Notes: generated by a model not told the origin, from the letters alone. A stretch of 21,316 nt of DNA from Candidatus Taylorbacteria bacterium RIFCSPHIGHO2_02_FULL_46_13 (GCA_001821015.1 MHRQ01000025.1:20231-41546); one strand, 5' to 3'. Shown: positions 6,727 through 14,047, numbered from the stretch's first letter. Translations and numbers: made by a program.

Positions 6727-7242
6727 ATGAAAAATCAAGTTCTTTGTCTCTTGTCGGTCATTGTAGTGGCAGTGTTTAGTGGGTGTGTCTCACGGCCCAC
6801 GTATGTGTACGTTCCCAACAACCACCCCACATTCGCGCACGGAGCCACTGGCAATCAGCAGTTGTCTGCGACGAATACCAACGTGCCAGTGAATGGTACC
6901 AGTCCACAAGTAGTGTACGCGCCACTTGCTCAACCGGCCGTGGTCTATGTCCAGCCGGCGCCGACGTATTCATACGTCACACCCTACTACTACCCGTCGT
7001 ACTACTCGGGTTACAACTCGTACTATCGCTACTCCTCATACCCATATGGATATAGAGGTGTTGGATTCTACTACAGTGGAAGCTACAGGATTGGCGGTTA
7101 TGGTTACGGTGGGGATCGTGGTGGTCATCAGTACCGCCCTCCGGTCCAATACCATCAAGGGAGAGGACACCATCAATGGCGTCCAGTCTATTCTGGCTCT
7201 GGGGGCCATCATCAAAGGCCGCCACAAGGCCGTTCTCGTTAA
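6727..7242 (+). CDS. Tyr/Gly/His-rich lipoprotein-like surface protein
   Basis: 171 residues. Residues 1-19 form a signal peptide (MKNQVLCLLSVIVVAVFSG) ending at C20 in FSGC, a slightly atypical lipobox because of Phe at -3. The mature part is low complexity: a Thr/Asn/Pro/Val-rich segment (about 25-85), a Tyr/Ser-rich segment (YSYVTPYYYPSYYSGYNSYY, about 86-105), a Gly/Tyr repeat region and a His/Gln/Arg/Gly-rich basic tail. This suggests a disordered cell-surface protein that could be sticky or bind polyanions, but function is unknown. It has its own promoter and terminator, so it is a single-gene unit, and a Shine-Dalgarno leader, unlike its neighbours tsaE and polA. Confidence 0.8.
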   Translation: MKNQVLCLLSVIVVAVFSGCVSRPTYVYVPNNHPTFAHGATGNQQLSATNTNVPVNGTSPQVVYAPLAQPAVVYVQPAPTYSYVTPYYYPSYYSGYNSYYRYSSYPYGYRGVGFYYSGSYRIGGYGYGGDRGGHQYRPPVQYHQGRGHHQWRPVYSGSGGHHQRPPQGRSR

Positions 7243-7260
7243 GGACGGTTCATAAAATTT

Positions 7261-7292
7261 AAAGGCGCACTCACAAGTGGGTGCGCCTTTTT
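7261..7292 (+). terminator. Rho-independent terminator after the lipoprotein gene
   Basis: Perfect arms AAAGGCGCAC (7261-7270) and GTGCGCCTTT (7281-7290) with TT following. It lies immediately before the tsaE promoter. Confidence 0.9.
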
Positions 7293-7296
7293 CATA

Positions 7297-7305
7297 TGTT
7301 ACAAT
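7297..7305 (+). promoter_or_regulatory. extended -10 of tsaE, 6 nt from the start codon
   Basis: TGtTACAAT (7297-7305) ends 6 nt before the GTG at 7312. No Shine-Dalgarno sequence fits in between, so the mRNA is predicted to be leaderless. Confidence 0.65.
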
Positions 7306-7311
7306 TCGCTC

Positions 7312-7740
7312 GTGACACATATTTCAAAATCAGTTAAAGAAACTTCAGCAATCGCTGCCGATATTTGCAGCACTCTTAAGGCTGGAAAAACGGCAACCGT
7401 GCTTGCCCTTTACGGCGATCTTGGTTCTGGGAAGACCACATTTGTTCAAGAGCTTGCAAAACACTTGGGTATCACCGATGTGGTTCAAAGCCCGACGTTT
7501 GTCATAGAAAAAATATATCGTATTTCGCATAATAATTTTTCTAATTTTATTCACATTGACGCATATCGCATTGAACAAGAAATTGAATTGGTAAATCTCG
7601 GATGGAAAGAGCTTGTTGCGGATCCAAATAATCTTATTGCGATAGAGTGGGCCGATAGGGTAGAAGGATTGTTGCCGAAAGATGCGCTCCGAATCCGTTT
7701 TAAATTTATAGACAAGACCACTCGTGAAATTAGAGTTTGA
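7312..7740 (+). CDS. tsaE: tRNA threonylcarbamoyladenosine biosynthesis ATPase TsaE
   Basis: 142 residues, normal for TsaE. With TsaB and TsaD it forms the complex that transfers threonylcarbamoyl to A37 of ANN-decoding tRNAs. Walker A GDLGSGKTT is at 35-43. The family motifs SPTFVIEKIY, HIDAYRI and AIEWADRVEGLLP follow in order. The start is GTG, chosen because it lies 6 nt downstream of an extended -10 box and gives the expected N-terminus. tsaB and tsaD are not in this window. Confidence 0.95.
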   Translation: MTHISKSVKETSAIAADICSTLKAGKTATVLALYGDLGSGKTTFVQELAKHLGITDVVQSPTFVIEKIYRISHNNFSNFIHIDAYRIEQEIELVNLGWKELVADPNNLIAIEWADRVEGLLPKDALRIRFKFIDKTTREIRV

Positions 7741-7794
7741 CCCAGTAGTGAATTTTGAATCGCAGAGCGAAGCTCCGCACACAACGCTCAAAGT

Positions 7795-7852
7795 AAAATC
7801 CACCACATTATATAAGATTGCTATAGCAATCTTATATAATGTGGTGGATTTT
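7795..7852. repeat. 58-bp perfect palindrome centred on CTATAG
   Basis: Every base from 7795 to 7823 is complementary to its mirror position from 7852 back to 7824; the centre is GCTATAGC. It occupies the tsaE-polA gap. The half-site shares ACATTAT-W-TAAGAT-W-GCTA with the palindrome at 18860-18903. It could end tsaE transcription as a hairpin, but there is no clear T-run. Confidence 0.95.
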
Positions 7853-7897
7853 GTGAAATCTTGAAATCTACGCGCCGTTTTTTTCTTTGAGCCACAA

Positions 7898-7906
7898 TGC
7901 TAGAAT
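7898..7906 (+). promoter_or_regulatory. extended -10 of polA, 6 nt from the start codon
   Basis: TGcTAGAAT (7898-7906), then AGCACT, then ATG at 7913. No Shine-Dalgarno sequence is present. Confidence 0.65.
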
Positions 7907-7912
7907 AGCACT

Positions 7913-10318
7913 ATGGCTTCTTCCGCAAAAACTAAGCTGGTACTCTTGGATGCACACGCAATTTTGCATCGGGCGTATCATGCATTGCCCGATTTCCTCT
8001 CGTCTAAAGGCGAGCCGACGGGAGGTATCTACGGCCTCTCGTCCATGCTTCTTAAAATCATCACTGATCTGAAACCTGATTACATAATTTCTTGCTACGA
8101 TTTACCGGGGCCAACGTTTCGCCATCAAGCGTACGAAGAATATAAAGCAGGACGCTCTAAAGCAGATGAGGAATTGGTAATACAGATGAAGCGCTCGCGC
8201 GATGTTTTCACTGCTTTTAATATTCCTATGTATGACTCGCCGGGTTTTGAAGCGGACGACATGTTGGGCACTATTGTAGAGAAACTAAAAAAAGACAAAG
8301 ACATTTCCATTATCATCGCTTCGGGAGACATGGATACCTTACAGCTGGTGGATGATAAAAAGGTGCAAGTGTATACGCTTAAAAAAGGTATCAGCGATAC
8401 GATTTTATATGATGAAGACAAAGTAAAAGAACGATTCCAATTTATCCCCGCGCTTTTGCCCGACTACAAAGGATTAAACGGCGACCCTTCCGACAATATT
8501 TCCGGTGTGCCTGGAATTGGCGACAAAACGGCCACTGCACTCATTACTAATTTTGGTTCCATACAAGATATTTACAAGAAACTGAAGTCTGATAAAGCCG
8601 CGTTCGCCAAAGCTGGCATAAAAGAGCGTGTGGTGATGCTATTGGAGGAAAACGAAGAGGAGGCGCTGTTTTCAAAAGAGCTTGCGACGATTCGTTGCGA
8701 TGCGCCGATTAACTTTGCATTACCAGAGAAACCGTGGATTGAAACAGTTGAACTCGCGAAAATTCTCAAGCTTTTTAATGATTTAGACTTTAGAACTTTA
8801 GGAGCGCGCGCCAAGCAGGTACTTCTAGGCGCGCGCGGTGTTGCTCCAGAAACTACTACTGACACCTCCACACCAAAAGAGGTAGTAGAAGAGGAAAGCG
8901 ATAGATTGCCGCTGGCAGAAGAGCGTGAGCTTTTAGTCGCACTCTCTCTATTAAATTCCACGCTCGCCGTTCCAACACCGGATGACCTTTTGCGATATGC
9001 AAAAACAACCTCGTTTGCTGACGCAAAGAAGGTAATTTTGTGTGATATAGAAAAAAATAAGATGGAATTTGTGTTTGAAAAGATAGAAAAGCCCCTTATT
9101 CCTGTTATAGAAAAAATGGAAAAGTATGGGGTGAAGATTGACATTCCATTTCTGAAAAAACTCTCTAGTGAATATCACAAAAAACTTTCCGCTCTTGAAA
9201 AAAAGATTTGGCAAGAAACGAAGGAGAAATTTAACATTAATTCTCCCAAACAGCTTGGTGAAATACTTTTTAACAAGATGGGCCTCAAGGCAAAATATCA
9301 AAAAAAGACAGGCACGGGAGCACTCTCTACAAAAGAATCAGAATTGGAAAAACTGCGTGAAATGCACCCGGTCATTGCCGAGATTCTTTCGTATCGCGAA
9401 CTGCAAAAACTCTTGTCCACGTATATTGATAACATTCCTACACTCATGGCACCCGACGGACGTTTGCACACGCACTTTATTCAAATTGGCGCGGCAACAG
9501 GGCGCATGGCCACGCGTGATCCGGGGTTGCAGAACATTCCAAACAAAAGTGACCTGGGGCGCGAGATTCGCAAGGCATTTATTGCAGAGAAAGGGTACAA
9601 GATCATCGCTCTGGACTATTCGCAGATTGAGCTACGTATCGCGGCATTCCTTTCAGGCGACGAGAAGCTTATAGAAATTTTCAAGCGTGGAGAGGACGTG
9701 CATACCGCCGTGGCCGCCGAGGTTTTTGGTGTGCCGAAAGAAAATATGGACTATGAAATGCGTCGCCGTGCGAAAGTTATCAACTTCGGCATTATCTACG
9801 GGATGGGGATTAATGCCCTGCGCCAAGCTCTTGGAACTGACCGCACCGAGGCGCAGAAGTTTTACAACGATTACTTCGCACGTTTCTCCGGGCTTGCGAA
9901 ATATCTTGACCACATCAAGGAGGACGCGCATAAAAAAGGATATACGGAAACTTTTTACGGCCGGCGCCGTTATTTTGAGGGGTTGAAGTCAACATTGCCT
10001 TACGTGCGCGCATCAGCGGAGCGCATGGCCATCAACGCGCCCATTCAAGGCACAGGGGCGGACATTATCAAGCTTGCCATGATAGAGGTTGATACACTGA
10101 TTGAGAAAGAAAAATACGGGCCTCGTGTGAAAATGTTGTTGCAGGTGCATGACGAACTGGTGTTTGAAGTAGAGGAAGATTTGGTCAAAAAAGTTACTCC
10201 CGAAATCAAAAAAATTATGGAGTCCGTCCTTGATCCAAAGAAAACGCAGGGAGTGATTTGCGTTGCAGACGCGTGGGTGGGCGAAAATTGGGAGGAACTT
10301 GAAAAGCTTAACGCTTAG
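7913..10318 (+). CDS. polA: DNA polymerase I without a 3'-5' exonuclease domain
   Basis: 801 residues, against 928 in E. coli. It fills gaps and removes RNA primers during replication and repair. The 5' nuclease domain (1-300) carries LLDAHAI (D13), GFEADDMLGT (about 111-120), ASGDMDTLQL (about 136-145) and the helix-hairpin-helix SGVPGIGDKTA. Residues about 305-335 are an acidic linker. Only about 60 residues (335-395) remain where the proofreading domain normally sits, with no DxE or exonuclease motifs. The polymerase domain has motif A ALDYSQIELR (D568), motif B RRRAKVINFGIIYG (F625 at the position that selects against dideoxynucleotides) and motif C LQVHDELVFEV (D747, E748). The start follows an extended -10 at 6 nt. 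Proofreading by this enzyme is therefore not expected. Confidence 0.97.
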   Translation: MASSAKTKLVLLDAHAILHRAYHALPDFLSSKGEPTGGIYGLSSMLLKIITDLKPDYIISCYDLPGPTFRHQAYEEYKAGRSKADEELVIQMKRSRDVFTAFNIPMYDSPGFEADDMLGTIVEKLKKDKDISIIIASGDMDTLQLVDDKKVQVYTLKKGISDTILYDEDKVKERFQFIPALLPDYKGLNGDPSDNISGVPGIGDKTATALITNFGSIQDIYKKLKSDKAAFAKAGIKERVVMLLEENEEEALFSKELATIRCDAPINFALPEKPWIETVELAKILKLFNDLDFRTLGARAKQVLLGARGVAPETTTDTSTPKEVVEEESDRLPLAEERELLVALSLLNSTLAVPTPDDLLRYAKTTSFADAKKVILCDIEKNKMEFVFEKIEKPLIPVIEKMEKYGVKIDIPFLKKLSSEYHKKLSALEKKIWQETKEKFNINSPKQLGEILFNKMGLKAKYQKKTGTGALSTKESELEKLREMHPVIAEILSYRELQKLLSTYIDNIPTLMAPDGRLHTHFIQIGAATGRMATRDPGLQNIPNKSDLGREIRKAFIAEKGYKIIALDYSQIELRIAAFLSGDEKLIEIFKRGEDVHTAVAAEVFGVPKENMDYEMRRRAKVINFGIIYGMGINALRQALGTDRTEAQKFYNDYFARFSGLAKYLDHIKEDAHKKGYTETFYGRRRYFEGLKSTLPYVRASAERMAINAPIQGTGADIIKLAMIEVDTLIEKEKYGPRVKMLLQVHDELVFEVEEDLVKKVTPEIKKIMESVLDPKKTQGVICVADAWVGENWEELEKLNA

Positions 10319-10361
10319 TGCTTGGAGCTTCCCGAAACAGCTCTTCCATTTTCTAACACTA

Positions 10362-10399
10362 CTACACCAACTCTACGCTATAGCGTAGAGTTGGTGTAG
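10362..10399. repeat. 38-bp perfect palindrome centred on CTATAG
   Basis: Positions 10362-10380 are the exact reverse complement of 10381-10399, with centre GCTATAGC. The arms (CACCAACTCTAC) differ from those of the other palindromes, so only the centre is shared. It lies between polA and holA. Confidence 0.95.
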
Positions 10400-10430
10400 G
10401 GCACGTTCACTGGATGTTAGTTGACAATGT

Positions 10431-10460
10431 GCTGCCCTGTCCAAAATCGGGCGGCTTTTT
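10431..10460 (+). terminator. Rho-independent terminator after polA
   Basis: GCTGCCC (10431-10437) pairs with GGGCGGC (10449-10455) with one G-U, followed by TTTTT and a further T-rich run. It ends the polA transcript before holA. Confidence 0.8.
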
Positions 10461-10506
10461 CTTTTGTCTTGAAGCTACAAGCTTTAAGCGTTAAGCTATA
10501 AGCAAG

Positions 10507-11232
10507 ATGCTGTATTTTTTCTACGGTACTGATACAGAAAAAGCGCGCGCGTATGCGCGCGCGGTGATTGCGGTGATGCAAAAGAAACGTCCCGATGCGC
10601 AGTATTTTCGCGTGACATCGGAGAACTGGAGCGCGGCTTCATTTGAAGAGTTGGTTGGCAGCCAAGGATTGTTTGAACAAAAAATCATTGTCTTTGCGGA
10701 CGGGACTTTTGATACCAAAGAGGCGAAAGAATTTATGCTCGCGCACGCGAGTGAACTTGCGGAATCAGAAAATGCGTTTGTCTTTCTTGAAAAAAGCGCA
10801 GATGCGGCATCGTTGAAAAAGATTTCAAAAGCGGCGCGGGAAGTAAAAGAGTTTGCTTCAGCAGAAGCCCGTTCTAAGAGAGCAATAGGGGAGTTTAATG
10901 TGTTTAGTCTTGCCGACGCGCTTGGCGAGCGCGACCGAATGAAACTCTGGCCGCTCCTTGCGCAAGCTTTCATGGCAGGAGCGAGCGGCGAGGAGGTAAG
11001 TGGCATTTTATTTTGGCAAGTGAAGGCGATGCTTGCGGCGCAAAATGCGACAAGTGCGGCTTCCGCCGGATTGAGCCCCTTTGTGTTCAGTAAATCAAAA
11101 CGATACGCGACAAAATACAGTTTCAGTGACTTAGCCAGTCTTTCTCGCTCCATTTTATCTTCGTATCACGATGCACATCGGGGCCTGACGGATCTACCAG
11201 TTTCTCTTGAGAAACTCGCCTTAAAAATATAG
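10507..11232 (+). CDS. holA: DNA polymerase III delta subunit-like protein
   Basis: 241 residues, about 100 shorter than E. coli HolA. Delta opens the sliding clamp within the clamp loader. The start (MLYFFYGTDTEKARAYARAV) matches the HolA pattern of a beta strand, FLYG and then a helix. The middle segment SQGLFEQKIIVF and FVFLEKSADA correspond to the second and third strands of the degenerate AAA+ fold. The C-terminus (SYHDAHRGLTDLPVSLEKLALKI) matches the helical collar of the family. No Walker motifs are seen, as expected for delta. A TATAAG box ends 4 nt before the ATG and no clear Shine-Dalgarno sequence is visible, so initiation is uncertain. Its stop codon overlaps a hairpin. Confidence 0.8.
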   Translation: MLYFFYGTDTEKARAYARAVIAVMQKKRPDAQYFRVTSENWSAASFEELVGSQGLFEQKIIVFADGTFDTKEAKEFMLAHASELAESENAFVFLEKSADAASLKKISKAAREVKEFASAEARSKRAIGEFNVFSLADALGERDRMKLWPLLAQAFMAGASGEEVSGILFWQVKAMLAAQNATSAASAGLSPFVFSKSKRYATKYSFSDLASLSRSILSSYHDAHRGLTDLPVSLEKLALKI

Positions 11233-11252
11233 GCACCTCTCGGAAGGTGCCT
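11222..11252 (-). terminator. terminator for the minus-strand small gene, overlapping the holA stop
   Basis: Arms AGGCACCT (11231-11238) and AGGTGCCT (11245-11252). On the minus strand the hairpin is followed by ATATTTTTAAG. On the plus strand it is followed by GCGGTG, so it serves the minus-strand gene at 11259 better than holA. Confidence 0.7.
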
Positions 11253-11258
11253 GCGGTG

Positions 11259-11522
11259 TCATTCTTCGGTCCAGTGTACTGGCCAATGTTTGGGCGGGAC
11301 CATATTTATGCCAGCTTCTACCGGCGGTGCCAGCGCGATGCGCCGTTGTGCGGAGGATTCTTGCTGCTCTGCAAACTTCAACACAAAGGGTTTTCTCTGC
11401 CGAGGCAGTATTTCAACTGTCAGGTTGGGGAGGAATGGTGTGGGTTGTGTGTTCATTCTTTTTGCATCATACGCTTCTTTCCTTTTTTCGCAAATAACAG
11501 AAGTCATATTCATTTCTTGCAT
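11259..11522 (-). CDS. small unknown protein, about 65-88 residues
   Basis: An open minus-strand frame ends at 11259, 7 nt before a hairpin with a T-run on the same strand, which supports it as a real gene. The longest ATG-initiated form begins MQEMNMTSVI. Other in-frame ATGs are at 11513, 11507 and 11456, and the last would give a 65-residue protein starting MNTQPTPFLPNLTV. The sequence is Pro-rich and basic, with no membrane segment. AAGGAAAG lies before an out-of-frame ATGATG whose five-codon frame ends in TGA overlapping the 11456 ATG, which might be a coupled leader peptide. No family was recognised. The start coordinate is a guess; the stop is firmer. Confidence 0.5.
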   Translation of the reverse strand: MQEMNMTSVICEKRKEAYDAKRMNTQPTPFLPNLTVEILPRQRKPFVLKFAEQQESSAQRRIALAPPVEAGINMVPPKHWPVHWTEE

Positions 11523-11528
11523 AAACAC

Positions 11529-11572
11529 ACCATACGTTATAAATACGCTATAGCTAAATTATAACATATGGT
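11529..11572. repeat. 44-bp imperfect palindrome centred on CTATAG
   Basis: Arms 11529-11550 and 11551-11572 match as reverse complements at 18 of 22 positions, with outer ends ACCATA/TATGGT, inner GTTATAA/TTATAAC and centre GCTATAGC. On the minus strand it contains TGtTATAAT, an extended -10 that could drive the small gene at 11259-11522. It appears to be a degenerate relative of the perfect palindromes. The rest of the non-coding interval up to 11660 holds only the pyrC terminator. Confidence 0.75.
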
Positions 11573-11615
11573 TCGACAAATAATAATCATTGGTGGAATC
11601 GTTCCATTACCCAAA

Positions 11616-11648
11616 GAAAAAAGCGCACCGATTGCAATCGGCGCGCTT
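11616..11648 (-). terminator. Rho-independent terminator after pyrC
   Basis: Plus-strand arms 11621-11633 and 11636-11648 are complementary over 13 bp with one pair that is G-U on the minus strand. On the minus strand the hairpin is followed by TTTTTC. Confidence 0.85.
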
Positions 11649-11661
11649 GGCGAAGAACAGT

Positions 11662-12789
11662 TTACTTACCAACAACACTCCACGGTAGTGTTTGGCCGGC
11701 CATGAATGGCACGAAGTCAGTCGGAAGCGGTTTTTCCCGAATAGGTATGATTGCGTTGCACCCACACGTGGTATCGAGCCGATACGCATCCGGCACTAAA
11801 TACGGCTGTCGGTGTAGTACCAGTCTTGACTTTGAGATGTTTGGGGGATACGAGGGTGACAACCCGTAGTAGCGTTCGGCGTTTCGAGCGACAAATTGCT
11901 CCAGTGCTTTAATCCCAGCCGACTCCTGCTCAATAAGCACACGTTCCTCATCAAACACCTGAACGATGAGTTGCGGGGCTATTGGCATTGTCCAGACTCC
12001 GCAGGATGCATGAGCGCATTCTTTGTGGGCAAGGTCATGCGGTGCATCGTCAAGGCCGAGCATGATGCGTTCACTTCTGCCATGCGTAACGTAGTCTCGC
12101 AAAACTTCAACATCTCGCAGCATCTTTGCCGGCGGGCGGCATAAATGGTGGTTTTTCCCAAGGACATCATTGAGTCGAAGCATGAGGTGATGTATCGTCA
12201 CGGTGCACGCGACTCGTGCCTGCATGTCCAAGAGGTATGGTAAGACACGCGTGTCAGTGAGGTGTTCCCACACCATGTTGAGTTTGGGTACGAGGTTGTA
12301 GATTGCCTCGAAGATACCGAAAAATGCGTATTCGCACTCGGTGTCGTCCCAGCGCTTGCCGGGATGTTCGGGATGGAAGAGGGCATACCCGCCATGCTCC
12401 GCGATAATCTCGTAGCAGGCACGCAAGTTTTTGCAGAAGTAGTTTTGGATTCCGTCGTCTGCATGCGTGGTTTTTGCGAGAGGATATAGTTTAAAAAGTT
12501 TGTATCCTCTCTGAATTGCTTCAAGCACGATTTCAGGTGCGGTGTCCTCGCGTATTTTAATGGCGGGGAGTGCCACGAAGGTTTTCTTTTGTGGGGCGGG
12601 GGTGTATCCGTAGATGTTGTCCCGATACACATCAGCATCGGCTGCGGTGAGGATAGGCGGTCTAGTGTTTCCCATTGCTACATAGTGACGACAGTATTTT
12701 GCGGCGAATGGCACAAACAGTGCCAACAGCGCGCCCTGTCGTAAGTGTCCATACATATTCTGTAGAAGTGGAATTTGTATAGCGTCCAT
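11662..12789 (-). CDS. pyrC: dihydroorotase-like protein (PyrC type) with an altered metal site
   Basis: 375 residues. It aligns along its length with E. coli-type dihydroorotase, which interconverts carbamoyl aspartate and dihydroorotate in pyrimidine synthesis. The bridging Lys is K100 (FKLYP). Metal ligands H139 (ALFHPEH), H176 (VWEHLTD) and D247 (LGLDDAPH) are present, as are the substrate Asn N41 (MGNTRPP) and H251. The usual DWHLHLRDG motif reads NMYGHLRQG, so the first His of the HxH pair is Tyr (Y13) and only H15 remains. The C-terminal FMAGQTLPWSV matches the family end. This may be a modified or inactive enzyme, or one with a new substrate. The start is supported by AGAAAGGA (12804-12797), 7 nt before the ATG. 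It follows pyrD but is separated by a terminator. Confidence 0.85.
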   Translation of the reverse strand: MDAIQIPLLQNMYGHLRQGALLALFVPFAAKYCRHYVAMGNTRPPILTAADADVYRDNIYGYTPAPQKKTFVALPAIKIREDTAPEIVLEAIQRGYKLFKLYPLAKTTHADDGIQNYFCKNLRACYEIIAEHGGYALFHPEHPGKRWDDTECEYAFFGIFEAIYNLVPKLNMVWEHLTDTRVLPYLLDMQARVACTVTIHHLMLRLNDVLGKNHHLCRPPAKMLRDVEVLRDYVTHGRSERIMLGLDDAPHDLAHKECAHASCGVWTMPIAPQLIVQVFDEERVLIEQESAGIKALEQFVARNAERYYGLSPSYPPNISKSRLVLHRQPYLVPDAYRLDTTCGCNAIIPIREKPLPTDFVPFMAGQTLPWSVVGK

Positions 12790-12892
12790 TTCAATGTCCT
12801 TTCTGTTTACCCTCTAGTTCCACCGTGGGCGGATACTATTTAGGGTTTGTTGTTGAGTGTTGGTCTGGTCGCAGTATAGGGAAATGCTGATA

Positions 12893-12929
12893 AAAAACAA
12901 GCCCTCTTTGCGATTCGCAAAAAGGGCTT
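12893..12929 (-). terminator. Rho-independent terminator after pyrD
   Basis: Plus-strand arms 12899-12912 and 12916-12929 pair nearly perfectly around a 3-nt loop. On the minus strand the hairpin is followed by GTTTTTT. It separates pyrD from pyrC, so pyrC may need its own promoter or read-through. Confidence 0.9.
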
Positions 12930-12938
12930 TGACCCCGT

Positions 12939-13904
12939 CTAATTTTTGAAGACTTGATGTGCTCGGCGAATAATTGAACGAACTCGCCATGGCCGCAACA
13001 TAACAACGGAACCGACAAATACCGACGAGGCGCCGGCAGCGCGTAAGTACTCAACATCATCGGGATGGAGAATCCCACCACCTGCGTTGATTGGTTTGTA
13101 CATTCCCGCATCACGTGCTTTGCAAACCCATTCATGCACCAGTGGTAAGAGAGGCTTTCCTGAAAGACCCCCCTTTACGTTTTCGCCGAACCTGCGCGCG
13201 AGTGGCGACTTACTTCTGTTGAAGAGTCGCACCCAGTTTATTTTGTCCGGGAGCTCACCCCATGGAATCGTGTTTGAGACACAGATGGCGTCGCAGTATT
13301 TATTGTTGGCGATTTCCACCGCACGCTCTGGCGGCAGGAGCACATTGAATTTTGGAATCAGGGGCACACCCAGAGATGAAGTAATGCCGAGCCCTTCCTC
13401 AACTTCTTCCACGAGCTCTCCTTGATCGTGTCCCGTATTAGGGCATGAGTAATTTATCTGTTGCGCGACCGGTGCTTGGAAGTATTTGAAGTATCTTGTG
13501 CAGAGTCGCACATACGATTCAAGCTCCAGCAGGCGCTCCGTCCGCGTTGTCCCCATGGACATAAATGACAGGATAAATGGCTCCTTGCGATTATTCCACC
13601 GCCCGTCCCCAAAGAGGGCGCGAGTGCCGGGTCCAGAAAGACCAACAGCATTGAGTGCTACTCCAGCGAATGGTTTGACCACAATGCATCTGGGCCGCAA
13701 TTCTTTCGGCGTAATACCATCTGCGCCGAGAGGCATATTCCCTGGTCGTTTTTCCAATGTAGTTGTCTTGCCTACAAAGGTCATACCGTCAAAGTTCAAT
13801 CCGAGCCACCGAAACCATTTGTGGTACCAATATCCTTCTCCGAAAAAGCCTTGGACGCCGGAGGCTCCACAGACCGGTCCGAAATCAATTCCTCGCAGTT
13901 TCAT
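12939..13904 (-). CDS. pyrD: dihydroorotate dehydrogenase-like flavoprotein
   Basis: 321 residues. A TIM-barrel FMN enzyme oxidising dihydroorotate to orotate is the best match. FMN/substrate elements are in order: FVGKTTTLEKRPGN (K46), QINYSCPNTGHD (N151, C154, N156), PKFNV (K185), VSNTIPWGE (209-217), GGLSGKPLLPLV (from 245), INAGGGI and VFVGSVV. Cys at the catalytic-base position resembles class 1 enzymes, whereas GGLSG is also found in class 2. The electron acceptor therefore cannot be decided. No membrane-binding N-terminal helix is obvious. The start is supported by AGAAAGGA (13917-13910), 5 nt before the ATG. Pairing with a PyrC-like gene supports a pyrimidine role, but no other pyr gene is in the window. 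Confidence 0.85.
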   Translation of the reverse strand: MKLRGIDFGPVCGASGVQGFFGEGYWYHKWFRWLGLNFDGMTFVGKTTTLEKRPGNMPLGADGITPKELRPRCIVVKPFAGVALNAVGLSGPGTRALFGDGRWNNRKEPFILSFMSMGTTRTERLLELESYVRLCTRYFKYFQAPVAQQINYSCPNTGHDQGELVEEVEEGLGITSSLGVPLIPKFNVLLPPERAVEIANNKYCDAICVSNTIPWGELPDKINWVRLFNRSKSPLARRFGENVKGGLSGKPLLPLVHEWVCKARDAGMYKPINAGGGILHPDDVEYLRAAGASSVFVGSVVMLRPWRVRSIIRRAHQVFKN

Positions 13905-13947
13905 ACGATTCCTTTCTATTTAGTTGTTGAAGATTCAATCTGTCCGC

Positions 13948-13975
13948 ATCTTATGTCTATAGAAAGAAAAAGCAA
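13948..13975 (-). promoter_or_regulatory. probable promoter of pyrD
   Basis: On the minus strand TTGCTT (13975-13970), a 16-nt spacer and TAAGAT (13953-13948), giving a leader of about 35-40 nt that carries the Shine-Dalgarno sequence. Confidence 0.5.
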
Positions 13976-14017
13976 GCTCGGAGAAAAGGGGAACTGCTTT
14001 TAGTGTGGGCCTTTTCG

Positions 14018-14026
14018 TGGTATAAA
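14018..14026 (+). promoter_or_regulatory. extended -10 of tRNA-Lys
   Basis: TGgTATAAA (14018-14026) lies 21 nt upstream of the tRNA. No good -35 is seen. Confidence 0.55.
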
Positions 14027-14047
14027 GTTGTGGTCTCTTGAGAATAC

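Larger units (their letters stand above)
10306..10497. repeat. 27-bp imperfect inverted repeat bracketing the polA-holA gap
   Basis: The segment 10306-10332 is the reverse complement of 10471-10497 at 24 of 27 positions, sharing blocks GAAGCT, CAAGC and TAAGCGTTAAGCT. The left arm covers the last codons of polA and the right arm ends just before holA. Inside lie the 38-bp palindrome and a terminator. A similar AGCTT-rich stretch is at 16303-16330. Confidence 0.8.

Noticed and set aside
7795..7852. Ordinary Rho-independent terminator of tsaE
   Set aside because: The stem is too long and perfectly symmetric and lacks a proper T-run; termination may be a side effect.
11247..11564. Plus-strand frame of 105 residues
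   Set aside because: It is antisense to the better supported minus-strand gene and runs into the palindrome; no start signal.
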